Both the position numbers and the translations under genes were made by a program. This document shows, in pieces, positions 29,223 through 37,237 of a stretch of 64,000 nt of DNA. The stretch's first letter is position 1. Each line of letters begins with the position of its first letter. The DNA is taken from positions 124,001 to 188,000 of the forward strand of contig NZ_MDHN01000004.1 in NCBI RefSeq assembly GCF_001757105.1, in the 5' to 3' direction. The notes under the pieces were generated by a model. The model saw only the letters and a program-made list of their open reading frames with translations. It searched no databases and had not been told where the DNA came from. The stretch comes from Alteromonas confluentis. Its GTDB lineage: Bacteria > Pseudomonadota > Gammaproteobacteria > Enterobacterales > Alteromonadaceae.

Positions 29223-30098
29223 TTGGGCAAACAGGGATTTCATAAACGCGAAAAATACTTCGGTTTTACGGGTGGTGAGGCTATTTTGCGGTTTTAGAAA
29301 CCACACCGGCGCATCATCATCGGCTAACACGCCAGGCAAAACCTCTACAAGCTTGCCACTTTCCAGCTCTTCCCTGATCGCAATGAACGACTTGATACCC
29401 AAACCATGACCAGCAAGCACCGCCTGCGTCATGTTGTCAGAGTTAGACACCGTAAAACGGGCATCAGTATGAAAGGTTACCACCTTATTAGCTTCGCGCA
29501 TTTTTAACTGGCGCTGCCAGGGCAGTACTACCCAACGGTGCTGGCGTAATGCTGTTAAGTTTTCAGGCGTGCCGAAGCGTTCAAGGTAACCGGGGGAAGC
29601 GCACAATAAGCGGTGGTTGCTCACTAATTTACGCCCCAGCAATCCGGAGTCTGGCAGCTTGCCCACCCGAATAGCGACATCCTGTTTATCTTCCACCACA
29701 TTAACGAACTGATCGTTTACCAGGAATTCCAGTTTGAGATCAGGATACTGTTGCTCGAATGTCATTAATGCCGGCAATACAAATTTGGAAAACACCCAAG
29801 GAGGCATGGTGACTCGTAACACGCCGCTCACTGAAGAGCGTCTGGCGCCAATCTGAAATTCTGCGTCCCGAAGTGCTTCAAGAATAGTGCTAACCTGTTG
29901 ATAAAAAACTTCACCCTCGGGCGACAACTTCAGCTTTCGACTGTCACGGAATACCAATACCGTTGATAACGCTTGTTCTAACTTACTCAGGCGTAAACTA
30001 ACGGTAGCAGGGGATACTTTTAGCATTTGCGCAGCGGCATTAATCCCCCGGTTCTCCACTACCGCAATATAGGTTTCAAGATCGCTTAGGTTGTACAT
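29220..30098 (-). CDS. LysR-family regulator divergent from an exported HAD dehalogenase
   Basis: A 292-residue LysR protein with HTH segment GINAAAQMLKVSPATVSLRLSKLEQAL and a normal effector domain. It is divergent from the HAD dehalogenase gene with a 102-base gap, so that gene is the natural target candidate. An inverted repeat TTTAAGAAACTTAAA (30106-30120) lies directly upstream of its start and may be the autoregulatory site. Confidence 0.92.
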   Translation of the reverse strand: MYNLSDLETYIAVVENRGINAAAQMLKVSPATVSLRLSKLEQALSTVLVFRDSRKLKLSPEGEVFYQQVSTILEALRDAEFQIGARRSSVSGVLRVTMPPWVFSKFVLPALMTFEQQYPDLKLEFLVNDQFVNVVEDKQDVAIRVGKLPDSGLLGRKLVSNHRLLCASPGYLERFGTPENLTALRQHRWVVLPWQRQLKMREANKVVTFHTDARFTVSNSDNMTQAVLAGHGLGIKSFIAIREELESGKLVEVLPGVLADDDAPVWFLKPQNSLTTRKTEVFFAFMKSLFAQ

Positions 30099-30105
30099 GA
30101 CATCA

Positions 30106-30120
30106 TTTAAGAAACTTAAA
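30106..30120. promoter_or_regulatory. inverted repeat in the lysR-HAD intergenic region
   Basis: TTTAAG-AAA-CTTAAA is a perfect inverted repeat 8 bases upstream of the LysR start codon. The position suits autorepression, but the sequence is AT-rich and short. Confidence 0.35.
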
Positions 30121-30200
30121 CACAGGTTTCAATATCCGACACTTCATTTAAAAAATCAAAACAAATAAGATCAACTCATCATTTAGAACGTAGGTAATTT

Positions 30201-30953
30201 ATGAATTTTCGAAATCTGTGTTTGACCGCGATAGTCCTTATCGCTACCGGACTGAATAATGTGGAGGCTGAAACCATGCCCGTGAAACCGAAAGTCATTG
30301 TATTTGACGTTAATGAAACCCTGCTCGACCTGGAAAATATGCGTGAATCCGTGGGCGAAGCATTGAACGGCCAGGAAGAACTGTTACCGTTATGGTTTTC
30401 CACCATGTTGCACTATTCCTTAGTTTCAACCGTTTCGGGCGAATATCAGGATTTCGGTAAAATTGGTGTCGCAGCACTGATGATGGTTGCGCAGAATAAC
30501 AATATCGATATTACTGAAGAGCAAGCCAAAGAAGCCATTGTTACACCGCTCCTCAGCCTGCCGCCTCATGCCGATGTAAAATCCGGATTAACTGAGCTGA
30601 AGAAGCAGGGCTTCAAGCTGGTCAGCCTGACAAACTCATCCAATTACGGTGTTAAAACGCAGTTTGAGAACGCGCAGTTAACGGATTTTTTTGAAGCCAG
30701 ATACAGCATCGAAGATATTCAAATTTACAAACCCGACCTACGCGCTTATGAGTGGGCTCTTGCCAAACTCGGCGTGAAACCCGAAGAGGCCCTGATGGTG
30801 GCCGCCCACGGTTGGGATGTCGCCGGTGCAAAAGCCGCCGGTATGCAAACCGCATTTGTCGCCAGACCAGGCAAAGCCTTGTATCCGTTAGCACAAAAGC
30901 CAGATTACATCGTGAAGGATTTGGGTGAACTGGTTGAAAAGCTGAGTCAGTAA
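30201..30953 (+). CDS. exported haloacid dehalogenase type II-like HAD hydrolase
   Basis: A HAD-superfamily hydrolase of the type II (S)-2-haloacid dehalogenase branch, which replaces halogen by hydroxyl on short 2-haloacids. The nucleophile Asp is in VIFDVNETLLDL, motif II in LVSLTNSSNYG, the Lys in IYKPDLRAYEWAL and the acidic motif in AAHGWDVAGAKAAG. The N-terminus (LCLTAIVLIATGLNNVEA) is a signal peptide, which is unusual because characterised dehalogenases are cytosolic. Length is 250, about 225 without the signal. Without substrate data, a phosphatase or other HAD reaction remains possible. Confidence 0.85.
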   Translation: MNFRNLCLTAIVLIATGLNNVEAETMPVKPKVIVFDVNETLLDLENMRESVGEALNGQEELLPLWFSTMLHYSLVSTVSGEYQDFGKIGVAALMMVAQNNNIDITEEQAKEAIVTPLLSLPPHADVKSGLTELKKQGFKLVSLTNSSNYGVKTQFENAQLTDFFEARYSIEDIQIYKPDLRAYEWALAKLGVKPEEALMVAAHGWDVAGAKAAGMQTAFVARPGKALYPLAQKPDYIVKDLGELVEKLSQ

Positions 30954-30956
30954 ATA

Positions 30957-30986
30957 AAAAACCCACCTTCTCAGGTGGGTTTTTGC
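30957..30986. terminator. terminator between HAD gene and porin gene
   Basis: A 12-base stem AAAAACCCACCT / AGGTGGGTTTTT with a TCTC loop; T-runs on both strands make it bidirectional between convergent genes. Confidence 0.92.
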
Positions 30987-31017
30987 TTAAGTGTTGAGGA
31001 ATGTGTGTGTTGTTCGA

Positions 31018-32073
31018 TTAGAAATCGAAACGGGCACCAGCCTGAACCTGAGTGAAGTCTTTACCTGATGCGGTAGTCGGTGCACGGCCTTCGTCGTTAT
31101 TGAAGGCTTCAACCGCTGTCCACATACGGAAACGTTTGCTGAAGTGGTGAGCGTATTCCACTTTTACGGCTTTAACATCTCCCGATACATCACAGGCATC
31201 CAGCGCATATTTTGCGTGGATCTGGTGAGGACCAGTGCGGTAGCTGGCGTAAATCGCAGAACTGGTGCGCGACTCAGTGCGGCACGGATTCAGGGCGTTT
31301 TTATTACCTTCAAATTCTGCATCGCGCAAACGCACGGTACCGGTAAGGCTGCCGCCGTAGATATCATACTGATCGTCAGCGTAGTGATGAAATGCTGACA
31401 AGGTAATTTTATCCGTTACGTTCCACCAGCCGCGTATACCGTAAAGATTTCCTTTGTTATCGCCACGGTTGTCTTTCGACCACGCCACCTGAAGTTTTAC
31501 CGGGCCATCAGTGTACTGGCCGCCCAACTGATACTGATCCAGTGAGTCACCATCCTGACCTTCCATCATTACACTCGCACCGAAGGAGAACTTCCCTTCG
31601 TTGTAGTAGTACTGCAGCAAGTCATCATCACGAACCGATCCCTGACGGATAGTATCCAGGCCGTCGGAGAAATAAGAAGTACGCAGGTACTTGTGGAACA
31701 CATTGGTTTGCGATCCAAAGTACACTTCACCGAAGTTACCTTTCAGACCAATGAAAGCCAGACGAAGCGTAGGGCCTTTGTTCTGGACGAAATCAACAAT
31801 ATTCTCTTCACGAATACCGTATTCCACCACGCCCACAGCAGTCAGGCCCGGACTGACTTCGCCGCTAACTTTCACGCCAATTCGGCTAAGAAAGTCACGA
31901 CCGTTCGCGCCATCATCTTCTACACCGGCGTCGATATAGTCGGCACCGAGGCGAATAGAGCCGTACACATCAACATTGGGTACGTAGGCATCTGGAATGG
32001 CGGCGGCAGTTACATTGGCTGCTGAAAATAAGCCAGCACTCATTAAGGCAAGTTTCAGTGTGCTATTTTTCAT
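31018..32073 (-). CDS. gram-negative general porin
   Basis: 351 residues: signal peptide, then short alternating beta-strands through to a C-terminal Phe (GARFDF), the mark of an outer-membrane trimeric porin. The first mature strand VDVYGSIRLGADY and the loop LAFIGLKGNFGEVYFGSQ are typical of the porin_4 family. It follows dctP by only 36 bases on the same strand, so its expression is probably tied to dicarboxylate uptake and it may serve as the outer-membrane entry route for these acids. Confidence 0.92.
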   Translation of the reverse strand: MKNSTLKLALMSAGLFSAANVTAAAIPDAYVPNVDVYGSIRLGADYIDAGVEDDGANGRDFLSRIGVKVSGEVSPGLTAVGVVEYGIREENIVDFVQNKGPTLRLAFIGLKGNFGEVYFGSQTNVFHKYLRTSYFSDGLDTIRQGSVRDDDLLQYYYNEGKFSFGASVMMEGQDGDSLDQYQLGGQYTDGPVKLQVAWSKDNRGDNKGNLYGIRGWWNVTDKITLSAFHHYADDQYDIYGGSLTGTVRLRDAEFEGNKNALNPCRTESRTSSAIYASYRTGPHQIHAKYALDACDVSGDVKAVKVEYAHHFSKRFRMWTAVEAFNNDEGRAPTTASGKDFTQVQAGARFDF

Positions 32074-32109
32074 AATTAATCTTCTTATTTGCTACGACGG
32101 TTGTAGGAA

Positions 32110-33096
32110 TTATTCGTTGCTAGCTTCAGCGGCTTGAATAACGTCTTTACCAACTTGTCTTTCGAATTTTTTCCATACTGGTTTCATCGCAGCTACCCAT
32201 GCCTGGCGCTGTGCGTCTGTCAGATCGATGATTTCAGTAACGCCTGATTCAGCGATTAACTGACGGTCTTCGTCTGCTTTCTTTTTAGAGATAGCGTTGC
32301 CGTAAGCAATGGCATCGTCCATCGCACGTTTAATTTCAGTGCGCAGGTCATCTGGCAGGGTCATCCAGAACTCTGCAGAAGTCACAACCATGTAGTCCAG
32401 TACACCGTGGTTAGATGCAGTGATGTAAGGCTGAACTTCGTAGAACTTCTTCGAGTAAGTGTTTGACCAAGTGTTTTCCTGACCGTCGATAGCGCGGGTT
32501 TGCAGCAGGGTAAATACTTCAGAGAACGGCTTTTTCAGTGGAATCGCATCTACTTGTTCAAACTGCGCCTGCAGTACGTCAGAAGTCATGATGCGGAATT
32601 TCTTACCGGCGATTTGATCAGGGGTAACGATTTTCTCGTTAGAAGACAGTTGCTTCATACCATTGTGCAGGTAACCTAAACCTACCAGGCCGCGCTTTTT
32701 CAGTGAACCCAGCAGTTCCTGACCGGTTTCGCTTTGCTGGAAACGGTCTACCGCGTCGATATCTTTAAACAGGAACGGCAGATCGAAAACCTGCAGTTTC
32801 TTAGTGAAGCTCTGGAACTTAGACAGTGAAGGTGCAGCCATTTGCACGTCACCTAAAAGCATCGCTTCCAGAACTTTGTTATCGTTGAATAACTGTGAGT
32901 TAGGGTAAACGCTGACTTTTACTTTCCCTGGCATACGTTCTTCAACAAGCTCCTTAAATTTTTCAGCCATCAGTCCCTTTGGCGTATTTTCTGCTACAAC
33001 GTGTGAAAACTTAATTTCAACCGGACGGGCTATACTGGTTACCGGTGTAAGGGCAGCGGCAGTCAGCAAGAGTGAAGCGATCATTTTGTTAAACAT
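32110..33096 (-). CDS. dctP: TRAP transporter periplasmic C4-dicarboxylate-binding protein
   Basis: The periplasmic receptor of a TRAP transporter (328 residues with signal peptide). The family segment GVLDYMVVTSAEFW and the TRAP hallmark RIMTSDVLQAQFEQVDAIPLK, whose arginine binds the substrate carboxylate, are present, as is EVFTLLQTRAIDGQENTWSN. It delivers substrate to DctQM, encoded beyond the divergent dctBD genes. A sigma-54 promoter of correct spacing lies about 110 bases upstream, so DctBD probably activates it. Confidence 0.93.
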   Translation of the reverse strand: MFNKMIASLLLTAAALTPVTSIARPVEIKFSHVVAENTPKGLMAEKFKELVEERMPGKVKVSVYPNSQLFNDNKVLEAMLLGDVQMAAPSLSKFQSFTKKLQVFDLPFLFKDIDAVDRFQQSETGQELLGSLKKRGLVGLGYLHNGMKQLSSNEKIVTPDQIAGKKFRIMTSDVLQAQFEQVDAIPLKKPFSEVFTLLQTRAIDGQENTWSNTYSKKFYEVQPYITASNHGVLDYMVVTSAEFWMTLPDDLRTEIKRAMDDAIAYGNAISKKKADEDRQLIAESGVTEIIDLTDAQRQAWVAAMKPVWKKFERQVGKDVIQAAEASNE

Positions 33097-33206
33097 TTAT
33101 CTATTTCCTTTAACGCTCAGAAGGTTTTCGTTATATGTTTTAATTACTGGTTAAAATAAAACTGGCAATTAACCGAAATGAAATGATTCATTTACAACAC
33201 TCTATA

Positions 33207-33222
33207 GGCACAGCGTGTGCCA
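33207..33222 (-). promoter_or_regulatory. sigma-54 promoter for dctP
   Basis: On the minus strand the sequence is TGGCACACGCTGTGCC, with GG (-24) and GC (-12) at the spacing of the sigma-54 consensus TGGCACG-N4-TTGCA. Transcription would start about 100 bases before dctP. The match and the adjacent DctD-type activator support each other. Confidence 0.75.
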
Positions 33223-33224
33223 AC

Positions 33225-33238
33225 TTGATTTAAATCAA
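33225..33238. promoter_or_regulatory. FNR/CRP-type box between dctP and dctB
   Basis: TTGATTTAAATCAA is an exact FNR consensus (TTGAT-N4-ATCAA) within an 18-base perfect palindrome at 33223-33240. A possible -10 hexamer TACTAT at 33259-33264 for dctB puts the box near -40, the class II activator position. It also abuts the dctP sigma-54 promoter. Confidence 0.6.
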
Positions 33239-33322
33239 GTAAAACAGTGAGATACACATACTATCACCCTTGACCAATCCCTCTATGAGTGGATTGTGAA
33301 ACATAGATAAACGGGAAATGGG

Positions 33323-35149
33323 TTGAAACTGACACATCGCGATATTGAAGCACTTCTGGTTGCTAACATTAACAGGCGCAATCTCATCATTATGGGTGTG
33401 GTTGCCCTTTCACTGGCCCTCAGCGGATTCTGGTTATATTCCGCCGAACGCCAGCGAGACCTGCTGAACACGCAAACTAACCGTATACAGCGGGAAGTCT
33501 ATCTTTGGAGTAGCCACTTTCAGGGTTTGCCACAGGTTATTGGCCAATATCCTATTGTTCGGGAGTTACTCACGGCGCCCGATCAGAAAAAACAGGATGC
33601 GGCTAATTTCTTTCTTCTGCAGTTAACCGACACCCTGGGCGTGAATTTTGCCTACGTCTTCGATGAAAACGGCACGGTACTGGCGGCCAGCAATTTCTAT
33701 AACGAATTAAACTTTATTGATGACGACTACAGCTTCCGGCCTTATGTACTAAGCGCCATTAAAGGTGACAACGGGAGCTTTATGGCGGTGGGAATAAAAA
33801 CCCGCAAACGGGGCTTTTATTTTTCTGCCCCCGTGAGAGAGAACGGCAATATCATCGGTGGTGTGGCACTGAAGGTAAATATCGATTTCTTGTCTACTAT
33901 ACAGGTAGAAAAAACCACCGACTTACTGTTCCTCGATGAGAAAAATATCGTTTTCTATTCTGGGTCAGGGCGCTTTGAAGAAAAAGGGTTATCAAGGCTT
34001 AGCGATGAAGATATAACGCAGCTTGATTATGAACAGCGATTTAACGACAAACCTATCGAGGTTATCCGTAATCAACCGGTTTTAAATACCGGTTTAAGTG
34101 AAAGCATGCTACTGAAGTCAGGTAAAACACAGGCCTATTATAGTGGATACAAATTACCCATTCCGGGGCTGTCTTGGTCGGTGATGAGTATTTCCGACTA
34201 TAAATACCGCATTCTATTTGTCGCCCAGATGACCGGCCTGACCATGCTGACCTACTTCGCCATCGCGGCTTTTTTAATGGTGTACCGCGGACGACGACGT
34301 CATCACCAGGAAATTGCTGCGCTGAATAATTCACTGGAGATCAGGGTTCAGCAGCTGGCTGCAAACCTTACCCGTAAAAATGAAGAGCTGGAGCTATCGC
34401 TTGATCACTATAAACGCACCCAGACCGAACTGGAGAACACCCAGTCTGAACTGATTCAAACCGCCAAACTGGCGGTATTGGGTGAAATGGCCGCAGGGAT
34501 AAATCACGAACTTAACCAGCCGCTACAAGCGCTCATCGCCTATTCTCAGAATGGTAAGAAGTTTATTGAGCGGGATAAAATTGAGCTGGCAGAGAAAAAT
34601 TTAGAAGAAATCGCCAACATTGCCGCTACGATGGCAGAAACCGTAGCCAAATTTAAAATTTTTTCCCGCCGCGCCAAGCCAGATAGCCGCAAAGCGTTCA
34701 TTGGCGAAATTCTGGATAACGTATCGGCGATCATCATGCCGCAAATTCAGAAACAACAGATTGATTACCAGATCGATAATCAAGCCACTGACCAGGTGAT
34801 AAACTGCGAGCCCGTAATGATTGGTCAGGTTTTGGTTAATCTGATATCGAATGCGGCGCAAGCATTGGAAGATACGCCTGATGCACGCATTGATGTTAAC
34901 ATTTCAGACTGTGACGAATGGATGCTGATCACGGTTACCGACAATGGGCCAGGTATGGACAGCGATGTAATGGCAAACCTGTTCGAACCTTTTTTTACCA
35001 CCAAAGAGAAAGGTCTCGGTTTAGGATTAACCATATCGAGGCGTATTGTTGAATCACAAAATGGTACCCTTACTGTAAAAGCGGTAGAGCCAAACGGCAC
35101 CGCCTTTACCATCACACTTCTCAAAGAGCTGCATGGAGATAATACGTGA
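33323..35149 (+). CDS. dctB: C4-dicarboxylate sensor histidine kinase DctB
   Basis: A membrane sensor kinase of 608 residues. An N-terminal helix (about 18-38) and a second near residue 300 flank a periplasmic Cache/PAS-type sensor domain. A short coiled coil (EIRVQQLAANLTRKNEEL) leads to the His-kinase core: H-box LGEMAAGINHELNQPL, N-box VNLISNAAQAL and G-boxes DNGPGMD and GLGLGLT. The start is a TTG, since the nearby ATG at 33318 runs into a stop. dctD follows with a GTGA overlap. It would sense external dicarboxylates and phosphorylate DctD. Confidence 0.93.
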   Translation: MKLTHRDIEALLVANINRRNLIIMGVVALSLALSGFWLYSAERQRDLLNTQTNRIQREVYLWSSHFQGLPQVIGQYPIVRELLTAPDQKKQDAANFFLLQLTDTLGVNFAYVFDENGTVLAASNFYNELNFIDDDYSFRPYVLSAIKGDNGSFMAVGIKTRKRGFYFSAPVRENGNIIGGVALKVNIDFLSTIQVEKTTDLLFLDEKNIVFYSGSGRFEEKGLSRLSDEDITQLDYEQRFNDKPIEVIRNQPVLNTGLSESMLLKSGKTQAYYSGYKLPIPGLSWSVMSISDYKYRILFVAQMTGLTMLTYFAIAAFLMVYRGRRRHHQEIAALNNSLEIRVQQLAANLTRKNEELELSLDHYKRTQTELENTQSELIQTAKLAVLGEMAAGINHELNQPLQALIAYSQNGKKFIERDKIELAEKNLEEIANIAATMAETVAKFKIFSRRAKPDSRKAFIGEILDNVSAIIMPQIQKQQIDYQIDNQATDQVINCEPVMIGQVLVNLISNAAQALEDTPDARIDVNISDCDEWMLITVTDNGPGMDSDVMANLFEPFFTTKEKGLGLGLTISRRIVESQNGTLTVKAVEPNGTAFTITLLKELHGDNT

Positions 35150-36495
35150 GTGCGTTAAAAGTAATGATTGTTGACGATGAAAAGCACGTTCGTGAATCAC
35201 TTCAACAAACACTTACCCTGGAAGACTTTGATATTGAAGCCTGCGAAAGCGCGCAGGAAGCACTGAAAATTATTGAAGCGAACTGGGAAGGCATTGTCAT
35301 CACCGACATTAACATGCCACACATGAATGGCGTGGAGTTACTTGAGCGCATTCAGGCCATCGACAGCGATATTCCGGTGATTGTGCTGACCGGTCACGGC
35401 AATGTGTCACTGGCCGTAGAAGCCATGAGACTGGGCGCTTACGATTTTCTTGAGAAGCCATTTTCTGTCGACATTCTACTGGAAACAGTTCACCGGGCAG
35501 TGGAAAAGCGCACTTTGACCCTGGAAAACCGCAGTCTACGCCGGGAACTGGAAGCGTCAGAGTTACCTGGCCCGCGAATTATTGGCCGCAGTCCCGGCGT
35601 GGTAAAAATGCGGACGTTGCTGGATAAGGTGAAAGACACCCCGGCAGACGTACTCATTAACGGCGAAACCGGCACCGGTAAAGAGTTGGTCGCCCGCTAT
35701 CTTCACCATCATAGTAAACGACGCCAGAAGCCTTTCGTTGCCATTAACTGTGGCGCGCTACCTGAAACAATCATCGAAAGTGAGCTGTTCGGGCACGAAC
35801 CTGGCGCATTCACCGGCGCGAATAAGAAGCGTGTTGGGAAATTTGAGTACGCCAACGGCGGCACCTTGATGCTGGATGAAATCGAGAGCATGCCACTGAA
35901 CCTGCAAACCAAACTTTTGCGGGTGCTGGAAGAACGTAAAGTCGAGCCGCTGGGTTCGAATAAGCAAATTCCGCTGGATATCCGTATTATTGCGGCTACC
36001 AAAGAGGATTTACGTGAGCTTTCCGACAAAGGTGAGTTCCGTTCTGACCTGTATTATCGTCTGAACGTGATTCAGGTAGACATTCCTGCCCTACGCAACC
36101 GCAAATCCGACATTCCGTTGTTGTTCGAACACTTCATGGCCATGGCCGCATACCGTTATGGTGCGGAGATGCCGAGCCTTTCTGAAGCCCATGCCCATGC
36201 GCTACAGAACAACGACTGGCAAGGTAACGTGCGTGAACTCCGTAACGTAGCAGATTGCTTCACTCTGCTCGGTGAATCCCGGGCGTTCGGTGAAATGGCA
36301 GACAGCAGCGATTTCTCTGGTGGGCTTTTAACGCTTACCGAACAAATGGACCATTTTGAAGAATCCGTGATCCGAAACTCCCTCAATAGCCATAATGGTG
36401 TACTTAAAGATGTTCAAGCCAGTCTCGGTATTGGACGTAAAACCTTGTACGAAAAGATGAAAAAATTCGACATCGATAAAAGCCAGTTCAAGTAA
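35146..36495 (+). CDS. dctD: sigma-54-dependent response regulator DctD
   Basis: An NtrC-type activator of 449 residues: REC domain (phospho-acceptor in VITDINMPHMNG, Lys in LEKPF), AAA+ domain with Walker A GETGTGKE, the sigma-54-contacting GAFTGA loop and Walker B GGTLMLDE, then a Fis-type HTH (LKDVQASLGIGRKTLYEKMKKF). It begins with GTG overlapping the dctB stop. Sigma-54 promoters are visible upstream of dctP and of dctQ, its expected targets. Confidence 0.94.
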   Translation: MSALKVMIVDDEKHVRESLQQTLTLEDFDIEACESAQEALKIIEANWEGIVITDINMPHMNGVELLERIQAIDSDIPVIVLTGHGNVSLAVEAMRLGAYDFLEKPFSVDILLETVHRAVEKRTLTLENRSLRRELEASELPGPRIIGRSPGVVKMRTLLDKVKDTPADVLINGETGTGKELVARYLHHHSKRRQKPFVAINCGALPETIIESELFGHEPGAFTGANKKRVGKFEYANGGTLMLDEIESMPLNLQTKLLRVLEERKVEPLGSNKQIPLDIRIIAATKEDLRELSDKGEFRSDLYYRLNVIQVDIPALRNRKSDIPLLFEHFMAMAAYRYGAEMPSLSEAHAHALQNNDWQGNVRELRNVADCFTLLGESRAFGEMADSSDFSGGLLTLTEQMDHFEESVIRNSLNSHNGVLKDVQASLGIGRKTLYEKMKKFDIDKSQFK

Positions 36496-36540
36496 CATCT
36501 CTCAAACATTGCGCCGGGTCGCCGGCTCAACGCATGTACC

Positions 36541-36578
36541 GACAACCACACATTTGCCTTTTTAAACGTGTGGTTGTC
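36541..36578. promoter_or_regulatory. 11-base inverted repeat upstream of dctQ
   Basis: GACAACCACAC and GTGTGGTTGTC are perfect inverted arms separated by 16 bases. They lie 79 bases upstream of the dctQ sigma-54 promoter, where enhancer sites of NtrC-type activators are found, so this may be the DctD-binding site. It could also act as the dctD terminator, but no T-run follows. Confidence 0.5.
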
Positions 36579-36656
36579 CACCCATTTCCATTGTTCAATT
36601 TTCACCCTCCAAAATAAAGTCCATATTTTTCATTGCGTTAACATCATTTAACATTC

Positions 36657-36672
36657 TGGCATCCTCTTTGCC
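36657..36672 (+). promoter_or_regulatory. sigma-54 promoter for dctQM
   Basis: TGGCATCCTCTTTGCC matches TGGCACG-N4-TTGCA with exact GG-GC spacing. It is about 35 bases upstream of the dctQ start and directly follows the dctBD genes. Confidence 0.8.
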
Positions 36673-36706
36673 ATAGAAGGTTACGTTTCGTTAATGAGAT
36701 AACAAC

Positions 36707-37237
36707 ATGAGGCAATTTATAAACAAAGCGGAAGATGCACTCATCGGCATCCTGCTTGTACTGACAACATTGTTGGTGTTTATCGAAGTCGTATTACGAT
36801 TCGGCTTTGACACAGGTTTACACTGGTCGCAGGAAGTGACTTCCATTTTAGTGGGTTGGATGGTTCTGCTAGGTGCCTCATGGGCGCTGCGTGAACGTGC
36901 TCACATCGGCGTTGATTTCCTGCTGGAAAAATTCTCTGAAAAAGTTCGCCCCTGGATAGTCGCTATCGGCTGTCTAGCGAGCCTGACTTACTGCGTATTG
37001 ATTGGCTACGGCGGCTACGTGTACTTAAGCAAGATGAAATTAATTGGACTGGAGCTCGACGACTTGCCGGTACCAAAGTGGATTGCCTTCTCAGTCATGG
37101 TAATCGGCTTCGTGTTGCTGGGTTACCGTATTCTGGAAATCCTGTTCAACATCATCCGCGGTAAGGAAGACACCTTCCATGTGCATCAAGCTAATGATGT
37201 CAGTAAAGCATTCGACGAATCTGAGGAGATGAAGTAA
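36707..37237 (+). CDS. dctQ: TRAP transporter small permease DctQ
   Basis: The small membrane subunit, 176 residues with four hydrophobic segments. The DctQ signature is clear: LLVFIEVVLRFGFDTGLHWSQE, then LGASWALRERAHIGVDFL. It joins DctM in the sodium-driven import of dicarboxylates delivered by DctP. Its stop overlaps the dctM start (TAATG). Expression is probably from the sigma-54 promoter at 36657. Confidence 0.94.
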   Translation: MRQFINKAEDALIGILLVLTTLLVFIEVVLRFGFDTGLHWSQEVTSILVGWMVLLGASWALRERAHIGVDFLLEKFSEKVRPWIVAIGCLASLTYCVLIGYGGYVYLSKMKLIGLELDDLPVPKWIAFSVMVIGFVLLGYRILEILFNIIRGKEDTFHVHQANDVSKAFDESEEMK

